Shown piece after piece: positions 25,000 to 32,342 of a DNA stretch of 37,980 nucleotides; position 1 is the stretch's first letter; the number at the start of each line of letters is the position of its first letter. The stretch spans positions 1 to 37,980 of the IMG/VR virus record IMGVR_UViG_3300022918_000228. The stretch is one strand, 5' to 3'. Position numbers and translations under genes: made by a program. Under the pieces are notes generated by a model, which was not told the DNA's origin, did no database searches, and worked only from the letters and a program-made list of their open reading frames with translations. Source of the DNA: a virus.

Positions 25000-25495
25000 T
25001 GGGGAATAGCTCGCCTTGCGGCTGCGTAGCCGTTTTCAGGTTACGGCGGGCCATGGGTGAAAAACCAAACGCCGCGCCAGCGGCGTTCGCGCGCTTTTCA
25101 GCGTCATTGGCGAGCTGCCGAAGCACGTGCATCTGCTGAGCGCCGGTCTTGAAGGTTTGGATGTCGCCGCCCAATTCATCGGCGGAGGCTGAATTGCGTG
25201 CGGCGATCAGGCGCTGGTACCGAATCCAGTCCGCATACGCCTGGCAATAAGTGGCGAGCGCCATTTGGTCCATACGAGAAACCAGACCGAGCGCCATCAG
25301 GTCAGGGATCAGGCGCTCCCATTCGGCGACGGCAACATCGCTGAGCACGTCGGGCATCGGTGGCGCGCACACTGGCACCGCCGGTTCTTTAACTTCAGCG
25401 ATCAACTCATCGAAGTTTTTTCTGCTACGATTGCCCTGCAAAACGTGCAGGACCGCGGGCTTCGCTGGTCGCCCTGAATTTCCATTTCCAGCCAT
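24962..25495 (-). CDS. Terminase small subunit, P27 family
   Basis: The 177-aa protein starts MAGNGNSGRPAKPAVLHVLQ and has DVLSDVAVAEWERLIPDLMA, MDQMALATYCQAYADW and a C-terminal FGFSPMARRNLK, the pattern of P27-type small terminases. It recognises the packaging site. ATG 25495 has GAGGT 6 bases upstream. It follows the probable cos region and the HNH gene, as in HK97. Confidence 0.93.
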   Translation of the reverse strand: MAGNGNSGRPAKPAVLHVLQGNRSRKNFDELIAEVKEPAVPVCAPPMPDVLSDVAVAEWERLIPDLMALGLVSRMDQMALATYCQAYADWIRYQRLIAARNSASADELGGDIQTFKTGAQQMHVLRQLANDAEKRANAAGAAFGFSPMARRNLKTATQPQGELFPNEQRDAADRYFS

Positions 25496-25658
25496 TTTTC
25501 ACCTCGAAATTCGATACCCCCCCTACCCATATTTCCCGACTTTGCGCACAGAGAGCGAGAGGCGGTCTAGCTGTGGATAGGTAAAAACATTTTTGCCCCC
25601 CTACCCATAGGCTTTGCCTATTCGCCCTGAAACGGTGCGGAACCACCGATTTTCGGGG
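25496..25658. other. Probable cos/packaging region
   Basis: This 163-bp gap lies between the HNH and small-terminase genes, exactly where HK97-type phages have cos. It contains a 14-bp direct repeat CCCCCCTACCCATA at 25518-25531 and 25596-25609 (78 bp apart), a possible binding site. The 5' part also carries the ribosome binding site of the small terminase. The cut position is not visible from sequence alone. Confidence 0.5.
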
Positions 25659-26021
25659 TCATCGCCGATTCCAGTGGTGATTCGGGTCAAGGGGCAGTCC
25701 AGCGGCATTGCAGCCGACCATTCGTCCGCTTTTCTCCAGCCGTTGCTTGGTGGAGTCATGGCACAGCTTGCAGAGCGGCTGCCAATTGGACGTATTCCAG
25801 AACAATTTCCATGCGGTCTTGATGCGCTCGGCATCACCGCTGGCCTTGGCATCCTTCAACCGGGGCGGAATCTTGTGGTCGACGATGATTGCCGCAACAG
25901 GCCGCAGGTCCGTCGAGCACATGCAGCACAATGGGTTGGCCCGCAGGAAAGCGTCCCGCGACTGCTGCCAACGGTATCCGTAACCCCGCGCCGCACTGCT
26001 CGTTCGCTCTGCATCGCTCAT
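25659..26021 (-). CDS. HNH endonuclease
   Basis: The 120-aa protein has the HNH arrangement: paired Cys (PLCCMCSTDL), the central VDHKIPPRLKDA, and NTSNWQPLCKLCHDSTKQ with the second Cys pair and the final His. In HK97-like phages the HNH protein works with terminase to cut cos. ATG 26021 (MSDAERTS) has GGAAGG upstream; the frame to 26183 has none. It overlaps the preceding holin-like gene by 4 bp. Confidence 0.9.
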   Translation of the reverse strand: MSDAERTSSAARGYGYRWQQSRDAFLRANPLCCMCSTDLRPVAAIIVDHKIPPRLKDAKASGDAERIKTAWKLFWNTSNWQPLCKLCHDSTKQRLEKSGRMVGCNAAGLPLDPNHHWNRR

Positions 26022-26311
26022 CTGTTTTCCTTCCAGACCCGCGCGACGTTTCCGGCGCTCTGCCAGACTGAGCCGACGAACACCGCGAGCAATACCACCA
26101 GCGGCCAAGACTCCAGCGGCATCACGAGCAATCCCTTGCTGATGTACATCATCGTGGCACCCGCCCCGACCATCACCAGCCAAGCAAGACAGCTCATGTC
26201 ACGACGGAAGCGCGCGCCCTTGCGGCGAAAGGTGAAGAGGCGAACGAACAGACCCAAACACAACCAGAAGGTGGCTTGAGTCAACAGTGCGGGTATCAAC
26301 GGGTTATCCAT
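26018..26311 (-). CDS. Holin-like protein, three TM segments
   Basis: The 97-aa protein has three hydrophobic helices (about residues 5-26, 39-62 and 69-84) separated by basic loops (RRKGARFRRD), a layout like class I holins. ATG 26311 (MDNPLIPAL) follows an AGG in the upstream leader; the frame to 26371 lacks support. It overlaps both neighbours by a few bases in the late operon. Because two such genes lie in a row, one may be the holin and the other an antiholin or partner. Confidence 0.7.
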   Translation of the reverse strand: MDNPLIPALLTQATFWLCLGLFVRLFTFRRKGARFRRDMSCLAWLVMVGAGATMMYISKGLLVMPLESWPLVVLLAVFVGSVWQSAGNVARVWKENR

Positions 26312-26672
26312 CCTGACCTCCAGGCTGTTCGCTGCCGATCCTGCCCCGCCGCCGAATAGCAGCAAGCGCAACAGTCACGACCAGAACGGCAGCACCGAAT
26401 GCTGCTGGTCCCGAGTACTTGAATGGCCGGATGCCCCAGACTTCGAAGTCAACCAGCGCGGGCGCAAACAGGTAACCCATAACGAAGGACACTAGAAAGA
26501 AGACAACTCGCTTCCAGACTGGCAGCTCTTCTGTCGTGGTGAAAAACACCAGGGCACCGGCGAGCGCGCCGATAGCAGCCAGCAAGTCAACGCCCGTTAC
26601 CAGCCCCGCGAATCCTGCACCTGCTGCACCGGCCACCACGACTGATGCGGTCGTGCTCGCTGGCTCGCCCAT
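26304..26672 (-). CDS. Holin-like membrane protein, first late gene
   Basis: The 122-aa product has Gly/Ala-rich TM segments at about 11-45, one at 54-72 (RVVFFLVSFVMGYLFAPAL) and one at 86-106, with a basic C-terminus RRRGRIGSEQ; it resembles phage holin families of Pseudomonas. ATG 26672 (MGEPAST) has GGAG 8 bases upstream. It is the first gene after the putative late promoter and its terminator, the position of S in lambda. Confidence 0.7.
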   Translation of the reverse strand: MGEPASTTASVVVAGAAGAGFAGLVTGVDLLAAIGALAGALVFFTTTEELPVWKRVVFFLVSFVMGYLFAPALVDFEVWGIRPFKYSGPAAFGAAVLVVTVALAAIRRRGRIGSEQPGGQDG

Positions 26673-26710
26673 GGTCGTACTCCATTGCAATCACCCAAGG
26701 GGCGGAAATA

Positions 26711-26734
26711 AAAAACCCCGCACTAGGCGGGGTT
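26711..26734 (-). terminator. tR'-like terminator ahead of the late genes
   Basis: On the minus strand AACCCCGC and GCGGGGTT pair around a 5-nt loop, continuing into T5 and further T after an A. It lies about 120 nt downstream of the putative late promoter and just before the first late gene. In lambda, the terminator at this place is read through only with Q. Confidence 0.85.
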
Positions 26735-26854
26735 GGTGACAGCCTGGGGAAGGCCGGTGAAGCGTGCACAGCACGTGCTCTGGTGGGCGACTCAGGCGCA
26801 AATCGCAGATCATGCCCACGTTGTACCTGCGTTCGGAAAAACCGAAAAGCACTG

Positions 26855-26883
26855 TTTAAAGGTTGGACAGAACACGACAGCAA
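26855..26883 (-). promoter_or_regulatory. Candidate late promoter
   Basis: Reading leftward, TTGCTG (26883-26878) and TTTAAA (26860-26855) are 17 bp apart, the optimal sigma70 spacing, though neither hexamer is strong. Weak hexamers are usual where an activator or antiterminator is needed. GTCGT repeats overlap and precede the -35. A small hairpin TTCGG-A5-CCGAA (26832-26846) lies at the expected start of the transcript. Confidence 0.45.
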
Positions 26884-26911
26884 TACGACATAGATACGAC
26901 CACAACACGAC
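26874..26911 (-). repeat. Four GTCGT repeats exactly 11 bp apart
   Basis: On the plus strand ACGAC occurs at 26874, 26885, 26896 and 26907, that is, one copy per helical turn, with unrelated bases between. A related ACGA follows at 26923. The array is just downstream of the Q gene and overlaps the candidate late promoter, so it may be where Q or another regulator binds. Confidence 0.75.
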
Positions 26912-26930
26912 AAAGTACCCCGACGAACGG

Positions 26931-27401
26931 TTAGAGGCGCGCCCGCCCTGCTCCACGGTTTGTGACCTTGCAATGATCCCCTTCACGCTGCTGGCCGGAG
27001 TGACCACGCCGGGTGCCGCTGCGGATGACCAAGATCAACATCACCTGCTGATGCAGCCGATGAACCCAGTTGCGGTAAGTCCGGTCGGCTCCCTCTGGGA
27101 TGTCGACCATTCGCATCTGCTCCCGAACAGATGCCAACCCGCAGTAACGGCTAACAGCCAAAGTCGCTAGACCATCGAACCCCTTGCGCTTGAGTTCGGC
27201 TACTGCTGCATCCACTTCAGCCGCAATCATATCCATCCCAACGCCGGTGCCACCGAGGATACGTGACCCTGGAGTGCCACGAGGAGGAGCGCCGCCCCAC
27301 TCAATGATTGAGCCCATCTGGCTACCGAGCCCGCCCCCCTGGCCGAACTGCCTCGACTGCTCTCCCCAATGCACCATCAGATCGTCAATTTCCTTGATCA
27401 C
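26931..27401 (-). CDS. Q-type antitermination protein
   Basis: The 156-aa protein starts VIKEIDDLMVHWGEQSRQ and contains AVAELKRKGFDGLATLAVSR and a Cys-Gly YCGLASVREQMRM segment, close to the Phage_antitermQ family. Q proteins load onto RNA polymerase at the late promoter and allow it to pass terminators. I chose GTG 27401 with GGGGAAAGGG upstream; the frame to 27461 would read into the repeat array and add VGLGYLCVGF-type repeat translation. The promoter, terminator and late operon lie immediately downstream as in lambda. Confidence 0.75.
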   Translation of the reverse strand: MIKEIDDLMVHWGEQSRQFGQGGGLGSQMGSIIEWGGAPPRGTPGSRILGGTGVGMDMIAAEVDAAVAELKRKGFDGLATLAVSRYCGLASVREQMRMVDIPEGADRTYRNWVHRLHQQVMLILVIRSGTRRGHSGQQREGDHCKVTNRGAGRARL

Positions 27402-27425
27402 CGCCCTTTCCCCCCAATCACAGAA

Positions 27426-27716
27426 CCCAACACACAAATACCCCAACCCAACACAAACCAAACACAGCTAAAACCCTTTAAAAACAAGGCACTAAAACTA
27501 CTTGTGTTGGGTGTGTTGGGTTGGTTGGGTTTATTTGTCCTCGCATAAGGAAAAAAACGCGGCGTTGAACATGGTGCATTTATCGTCACGCATGCGCGCA
27601 CGCGACGCCAAACCCAACACACCCAGCACACGGCGCTACAACGCACGGATTTCGGGACCTTGAACTGTGTCGAGTAGTCAAAACCAACCCAACACATACC
27701 CAACACACCCAACACA
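27426..27716. repeat. CCCAACACA iteron array, putative replication origin
   Basis: Exact copies of CCCAACACA lie at 27426, 27447, 27613, 27688, 27699 and 27708 (plus) and, inverted as TGTGTTGGG, at 27503 and 27512. Near copies are at 27458, 27521 and 27622. Some are directly abutted (9-bp steps). AT-rich stretches lie between clusters (27467-27502, 27530-27560). The array fills the 328-bp gap between the prim-pol replication gene and Q. Overlapping frames here translate to VLGVLGMCWVGF-like low complexity and are not genes. Confidence 0.8.
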
Positions 27717-27729
27717 CTTTTCGATGTAC

Positions 27730-30411
27730 TCATGCCGCAGCCGCCTTCATATGGTCCCAACCATCCACGTTCCAGCCCGCCAGACGCGCCTTACCGCGCC
27801 ACGCATCGACCGCCTTGCCCAAGTCCGGCGCCTTCATTGATGGGGGTAGGGAAGCGTCAGGGTCGTCGGGCACAAAGAACGCACCGAAGCGGCGATCATT
27901 ACGCTCTGTCCAGGGTATCGACCGGGTCTTCTCCACCTCCGAGCTGATAAACAGGGAGAACTTTGTCTGGCTCATGACGTGCTCTTTGTTGCGCTGACAC
28001 CATTCAAGGAACAAGGCATAGAGGTCGGTGGAGAGACAGGCGCCCCAGAGTTCCTGACCCAGTTCGCCATAACGCCAGAGGTGAAGGAACGTCTGCCAAC
28101 CAGCCCGACTCAGCGCCACTAATCGCTCACGAGACGCGGTACTGGGCGGCCGGGTCCGCTGGTTGAAGTCACCCAGGTCAACGCGCAACAGCCAACCATA
28201 GAGCGCAGCCACCCCACCGGACTCAAGCTCACGCCCGATAGCCTTTTGTCGTGCGACCGGCAACGTCTCCATGGGCCACATCACCAGCATGCGGCGATCA
28301 CTGTCGCTGATCGGCCAAGGCAGGATCTCGTTACTTAGGAAGACCGCATTCATGTGGTTGGCCTCTTCCCAGCCATTGATGAACTTCGATTCCATCCGCA
28401 CGGTCTTGCCGGTGACCAAGTGCTTGATCTTGCCCACCTGGTTGTAACGCTGGTCGCGGCTGACAACCTCTTCGAACACAGCCCACATTTTGCGGCTTTG
28501 CCAGGCGTTGAAATTGCTCTCCAGCTGGGTCTGTCCAACAGTGGCCGCGTACTGTCCGTACAACGCGCCGAAAGTATCGGCGAACAACAGGCTCTTACCC
28601 GAGCCCTCCATCGTCGAATGCATCAGCACGGCGGTATCCATCTTTGCGCCAAGGTGCTGCAATGGATAGGCGAGCCAACGGGTCAACCACTGGGTCGCGG
28701 CTTCATCGTGGTTGCACAGGAAGGAAATCAACCAGCGCAGGTTCTCACACGCGGCGTCATCATCAACTGGCTCCAGCGGCAAACCGTCGAACGTGTTGAT
28801 GTAGATACTCGGGTCTTTGGTCATCGTCGGATCAAAAACAATGTGTTCGACATCCACGACGCGGCGCTCGCTGCTGTTCAACCACAGCGGGTACGTATCG
28901 CCCAGTGCCATCTTCACTGCGCCCTCGGCGATCCTGCGTTTCTTTTCCCGGTCCCACACATCTTTGGTCCCGTCGATATAGACGTACCGCTCGACCGGAC
29001 GCATGCCCAGCGCCCCGCCCTTCTTGCCCGCCATTTTCCGGGTTTGCTCGATCTCCTTTACCTGATCGTCAGCAATCAGTTTCTTGTTGGTGTCCTCCAG
29101 CCACTGCTTGGCGAGCGGCTTCCCGATGCGGGCCTCAAATGCAGATTTCTTCATCACCCGGGATTTGTCGAAATCCCACACCTGTGTCGTCCCTTCAACC
29201 AAGGCGAAACGGCGGAGTACTTGCTCAATGGTCAATTCCTCCCCCGGCCCCCCGTCAGCAGCAGAAGCCGCCTCGGCGGCAGGGCCAGGCTCGCTGCTCT
29301 CGTCAGTTGGGGCGGGGGGAAGATCGCTCGAACTGGGCCGCGTCGACTGCATACCCAACATGCGGGCAGCCTCTTTCACCGCCTTGGACTGATCACCACC
29401 GTGCTCAAGCAAACAGAACACCTCGAACGCATCGTTCTGGTGGCCGTTAGCCAAGGGGTCAGCCGCATGGTGCGAGTAAACCTTGCCATCATCCGAGACA
29501 GTAATACCCGGCAAACCGGTACTGCTCTGCGGATACAGCCACTTGCTGCCACGTTTTGTATAACCGTGGGCACGCAGCATTTCCTGCACATCATGGCAGC
29601 GGTTAAATTCATCAATGACCGAGGGCCGATTACCCGCCCCCTGAGCGGATTTGGGCTTGGGTTTCGACTTGGTTACAGGCTTCTCGGCCTTCGGACCCCA
29701 TGGACAGGCTGCCTCGGCATCGCGCTTGAAAATGTCCCAGTTCTTCCAGACATTCAGCAGATCGCCAATCAGAACAGGCAGGCCAGCAGCGTCAGGGGGC
29801 TTGCGCCAGGTATAAGGCTTGCCTGTGCCCGGATGGATCGAAGGCGGCAACACGTCCTGAACCAGGCCCGCGCGCAGCTCGAAAACTGTAATCCGCTTGT
29901 AGTTTTCCGCGTCCGCCTTGTATAGGGCCTCGCGGGCAGTGTCACCGGCGTCCCGAGCGGCGCTTGCCTTCAACATGATCGACTTATGAATCGATCCGTC
30001 CGGGTCGTTCTCGTTCGGCCAAGACAGCGCGTGCCGCGTCAGATCGATACCGTCCGGGACTTGAAACAGGACACGAAAACGCAGCGGGTTGCCGACCACA
30101 GTCGGGTACGCCAGCGCCAATGCATCCAGATCGAGTTCCAGCAGCTCGTACAGAACGTGCCGTGTCCATTGCACATCGTCCACATCTAAGGAACAGATGC
30201 GACTCGGCCCCAGCACTACGCCCAGGTTGTGATGAGGGTTCTTTTCCCAGAATGCCTCGGCCTTCGCAGGATCAACAATGTAATTACCCGGCTGATTCCA
30301 GCCCTTGCCCTTTGGGCCTTTCTCGCCGGGCTGAATAGGAACAAGTGCCAGACCAAAGGTTTCACAGTAACGACGCGCCCAAGTGGAAATAGGTGTAGGA
30401 CGGTCAGTCAT
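27730..30411 (-). CDS. Replication protein: prim-pol plus SF3-like helicase
   Basis: This 893-aa protein combines three parts. The N-terminal bifunctional primase/polymerase domain (about 1-215) has the metal-binding SLDVDD (Asp76, Asp78) and SIHPGTGKPYTW (191-202). A middle CHC2-like part (265-352) lacks zinc ligands and is followed by an acidic Ala/Pro/Ser linker. The DUF5906/NrS-1-like helicase domain has Walker A MEGSGKS (601-607), Walker B WAVFEEV (643-649) and an Asn sensor in FLSNEILPWP. It resembles P4-alpha-type initiators that bind iterons, open the origin, prime and unwind. It overlaps the zinc-finger gene by 4 bp, and an iteron array lies at its 3' end. Confidence 0.9.
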   Translation of the reverse strand: MTDRPTPISTWARRYCETFGLALVPIQPGEKGPKGKGWNQPGNYIVDPAKAEAFWEKNPHHNLGVVLGPSRICSLDVDDVQWTRHVLYELLELDLDALALAYPTVVGNPLRFRVLFQVPDGIDLTRHALSWPNENDPDGSIHKSIMLKASAARDAGDTAREALYKADAENYKRITVFELRAGLVQDVLPPSIHPGTGKPYTWRKPPDAAGLPVLIGDLLNVWKNWDIFKRDAEAACPWGPKAEKPVTKSKPKPKSAQGAGNRPSVIDEFNRCHDVQEMLRAHGYTKRGSKWLYPQSSTGLPGITVSDDGKVYSHHAADPLANGHQNDAFEVFCLLEHGGDQSKAVKEAARMLGMQSTRPSSSDLPPAPTDESSEPGPAAEAASAADGGPGEELTIEQVLRRFALVEGTTQVWDFDKSRVMKKSAFEARIGKPLAKQWLEDTNKKLIADDQVKEIEQTRKMAGKKGGALGMRPVERYVYIDGTKDVWDREKKRRIAEGAVKMALGDTYPLWLNSSERRVVDVEHIVFDPTMTKDPSIYINTFDGLPLEPVDDDAACENLRWLISFLCNHDEAATQWLTRWLAYPLQHLGAKMDTAVLMHSTMEGSGKSLLFADTFGALYGQYAATVGQTQLESNFNAWQSRKMWAVFEEVVSRDQRYNQVGKIKHLVTGKTVRMESKFINGWEEANHMNAVFLSNEILPWPISDSDRRMLVMWPMETLPVARQKAIGRELESGGVAALYGWLLRVDLGDFNQRTRPPSTASRERLVALSRAGWQTFLHLWRYGELGQELWGACLSTDLYALFLEWCQRNKEHVMSQTKFSLFISSEVEKTRSIPWTERNDRRFGAFFVPDDPDASLPPSMKAPDLGKAVDAWRGKARLAGWNVDGWDHMKAAAA

Positions 30412-30614
30412 TTACTACGCTCCCGGAGCGTCTGGCAATCAATACAGGTTTCGCAACCCACAACAGCAAGGCGGCGAGGCTCGGGAATCGGCCCACCGCA
30501 ACCCACACAATCAAGAGCGCTGACCGCAGATGCGGCAACCTGCTGCCGACGGCCAAGAGCAACCTGCAGCAGATAGTCGGCCTGGTCGTTAGCCATATCG
30601 ATGACATCAGCCAT
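30408..30614 (-). CDS. TraR/DksA-type zinc finger protein
   Basis: The 68-aa protein has an N-terminal helix (VIDMANDQADYLLQVALGRR) and a C-terminal C4 zinc finger, DCVGCGGPIPEPRR with Cys36 and Cys39, then CETCIDC with Cys54 and Cys57, as in phage TraR-like proteins. Such proteins bind in the secondary channel of RNA polymerase and alter promoter choice. ATG 30614 (MADVID) has GGAG-like bases upstream; longer frames in this region are shadows. Confidence 0.85.
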   Translation of the reverse strand: MADVIDMANDQADYLLQVALGRRQQVAASAVSALDCVGCGGPIPEPRRLAVVGCETCIDCQTLRERSK

Positions 30615-31095
30615 TGGCGCGATCCTCCATGGCCTGCCGAGCACCGGCCATGATGCCAAGCACTGCTCGGATAACATCGACGCCATGCTTATCCAGCAAC
30701 GCAACCTCATGCAGCTCCCAAACCTCGTCTGCTGCGCCGCTGTGCATGCTGGTCACGAACTCGCCCGTTTCAGCGAGTAGTTCACCAACGGCCTTGAGCG
30801 CGTCTTTGGTGGCAGCAACCGCTTCAGGCTTGTACCAGACGGCACCCGCCGGACGCACGAGGGCGTCAAGCAGCAGCGGACTAGCAGTCAGACGAATGAC
30901 CTCCTCCAGCTCATCGGGATTCAACCACCGGCGCTCTTCATCCAGCTTGAGCTTCTTCTGCAGAGTGTCGTTATCCAACACCATGTCATGAGCGAGTGCG
31001 GTAACACCGCCGCGGTAGTCACGCCCGGCACGATAAAGCGCCTGACGCAGTGAAAGGACCTGACCAGCGTCAGGCAAAAGATCTGTGCGACTCAT
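30607..31095 (-). CDS. CII-like regulatory protein (CP76 family)
   Basis: The 162-aa protein contains AGRDYRGGVTALAHDMVLDN followed by TLQKKLKLDEERRWLNPDEL, which closely fits the Phage_CP76 (CII) family: an HTH near the N-terminus used to choose between lysis and lysogeny. ATG 31095 (MSRTDLL) is chosen; the frame to 31233 lacks support. A 23-bp inverted repeat begins 2 bp upstream of the start, a likely operator. It is the second gene of the cro operon. Confidence 0.87.
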   Translation of the reverse strand: MSRTDLLPDAGQVLSLRQALYRAGRDYRGGVTALAHDMVLDNDTLQKKLKLDEERRWLNPDELEEVIRLTASPLLLDALVRPAGAVWYKPEAVAATKDALKAVGELLAETGEFVTSMHSGAADEVWELHEVALLDKHGVDVIRAVLGIMAGARQAMEDRANG

Positions 31096-31096
31096 A

Positions 31097-31119
31097 ACCG
31101 TAAATACCCCGTTTACGGT
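31097..31119 (-). promoter_or_regulatory. Operator-like inverted repeat at the CII-like gene
   Basis: ACCGTAAA (31097-31104) and TTTACGGT (31112-31119) are perfect 8-bp arms with a 7-bp spacer. The half-site ACCGTAA recurs in the cI/cro intergenic region at 31523-31529, facing an imperfect partner TTACTGT. One regulator may bind both places. Confidence 0.65.
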
Positions 31120-31236
31120 GTAGCCACAGGCAGGGACACGCCCTATCCTACGACCACGACCGATGTGCATGTGCTGTGTATCGTCGTCGCCGGGCTGGGG
31201 GAATCTTGTGGTGAGAGGCCCCAGTTCCGGCACCTT

Positions 31237-31464
31237 TTAAGCAGCTTCGGAACCGCGCAGGTACGCCCAATCAATGTCAGGGCGCATTACTTCGCAGACC
31301 ACAGCTCCTTTGGACTCACGCTCAATATTGACTGCGAGAGCCGCGCTTGCCCGGCGATTGCAATAAGCAACCTGCCGAAGTTGTCCGGCAGAGGTAGCGC
31401 ATTTGCCTGCAAACGCCTCTAGATCCGCCTTGTTAAGACCTTTCAAAAATTCGTGCAGAGTCAT
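31237..31464 (-). CDS. cro: Cro/YdaS-like repressor
   Basis: The 75-aa protein MTLHEFLKGLNKADLEAFAG has an HTH (FAGKCATSAGQLRQVAYCN) and the ending AVVCEVMRPDIDWAYLRG found in Cro/YdaS-type phage repressors. ATG 31464 has GGAGG 5-9 bases upstream. It diverges from cI across a 100-bp palindrome-rich region and heads the early operon for CII, the zinc finger, replication and Q. It should favour lytic growth by blocking cI. Confidence 0.8.
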   Translation of the reverse strand: MTLHEFLKGLNKADLEAFAGKCATSAGQLRQVAYCNRRASAALAVNIERESKGAVVCEVMRPDIDWAYLRGSEAA

Positions 31465-31482
31465 GTGCACCTCCGTTGTGGA

Positions 31483-31512
31483 TGTGCTGATTAGCAATTG
31501 CTAATCAGCACA
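31483..31512. promoter_or_regulatory. 30-bp perfect palindrome: cI/cro operator
   Basis: The arm TGTGCTGATTAGCAA (31483-31497) is mirrored exactly to 31512. Its core TTAGCAATTGCTAA (31491-31504) resembles sites at 32700 and 32725. It lies just upstream of cro and within the cI/cro control region. No clean -10/-35 pairs could be assigned there. Confidence 0.75.
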
Positions 31513-31516
31513 GCAA

Positions 31517-31543
31517 TAGCAAACCGTAATTTACTGTTTGCTA
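31517..31543. promoter_or_regulatory. Second inverted repeat in the cI/cro region
   Basis: TAGCAAAC (31517-31524) and GTTTGCTA (31536-31543) are perfect arms around 11 bp. Inside lies the imperfect repeat ACCGTAA-T-TTACTGT (31523-31537). The outer half-sites share TAGCAA with the 30-bp palindrome, so this may be a weaker or differently spaced repressor site. Confidence 0.6.
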
Positions 31544-31564
31544 ACGTGAAGCGATCATTGAGAA

Positions 31565-32284
31565 ATGGATATCTACGAACAACGCATCAGGGCTTTACGC
31601 CACGCAATGGCAGGGCTCAGCCAGAAGGACTTCGCCAACCAGCACGGGCTGGATGCCTCCTATCTGTCACAGTTACTGACAGGGCATAGGAAGCTGGGAG
31701 AGAGAGCAGCAGCCACTTTAGAAGCGAAGATCGAACTCGTTCCTGGAACGCTGGTGGCGCCCAGCACGGCTGTCGACTCGGATGCGGGCAGCTATATAGC
31801 TCCGACTACACCGGCGCCGTTAGGTAAAAAGAAAGTGATGGAATCCCTCGGGTTTATCACCATTCCTCACCTCAACGTGGCGGCTTCGATGGGCTCCGGC
31901 AGTGAGCCACCAGACCATCAGCTCGAAGTAATCCGCGAAATTACAGTCCACTTAGATTGGTTGAAGACCCAAGGACTGGCATTTTCCGGCATCGAGAATT
32001 TGGCAATCATCGCGGGTGAAGGCGACAGCATGAACGGGACGTTTCGCGACGGCGACTCGCTCTTGGTGGATCGCGGCATTACCGAGATACGGACCGACGC
32101 CATATACGTGTTCACTCTGGACGGCGCCCTATTCATCAAGCGACTACAGCGCCTAACTGGCGGCTCGTTACGCATGATTTCCGACAACCCCGTTTACCCG
32201 GCAATCGTGATCGAAGGATCAGACCTGGAAAAGGTCCACATCCAAGCCCGCGTTTTGCTCGTTTGGAATGCAAGAAAGCTGTAG
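31565..32284 (+). CDS. cI: CI-like prophage repressor, HTH plus S24 peptidase
   Basis: The 239-aa protein keeps the prophage silent. Residues 6-45 hold an HTH (LSQKDFANQHGLDASYLSQL). A linker follows, with a cleavage-site-like NVAASMGSG (104-112). The LexA/S24 domain has the catalytic Ser155 in GEGDSMNGTF and Lys192 in GALFIKRLQ. RecA-stimulated self-cleavage would induce the phage after DNA damage. ATG 31565 has only a weak GAGAA ribosome binding site, as is common for repressors. A terminator follows the gene. Confidence 0.93.
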   Translation: MDIYEQRIRALRHAMAGLSQKDFANQHGLDASYLSQLLTGHRKLGERAAATLEAKIELVPGTLVAPSTAVDSDAGSYIAPTTPAPLGKKKVMESLGFITIPHLNVAASMGSGSEPPDHQLEVIREITVHLDWLKTQGLAFSGIENLAIIAGEGDSMNGTFRDGDSLLVDRGITEIRTDAIYVFTLDGALFIKRLQRLTGGSLRMISDNPVYPAIVIEGSDLEKVHIQARVLLVWNARKL

Positions 32285-32302
32285 TGATACAAGCCACCAT
32301 TG

Positions 32303-32325
32303 AAGCCCGCCATGCGGGTTTTTTT
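32303..32325 (+). terminator. Terminator of the cI gene
   Basis: The stem CCCGC-CAT-GCGGG, extended by G-T and A-T pairs, is followed by seven T. Confidence 0.88.
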
Positions 32326-32342
32326 ATGCCCAAGCAAAAAAA

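Noticed and set aside
27398-27760. Minus-strand 120-aa open frame between replication gene and Q
   Set aside because: Its translation (VLGVLGMCWVGF and similar) is created by the CCCAACACA repeat array, it has no ribosome binding site, and it overlaps the ends of both flanking genes.
28354-29925. Plus-strand 523-aa open frame opposite the replication gene
   Set aside because: It is antisense to well-conserved prim-pol and helicase motifs, and its own sequence shows no domain.
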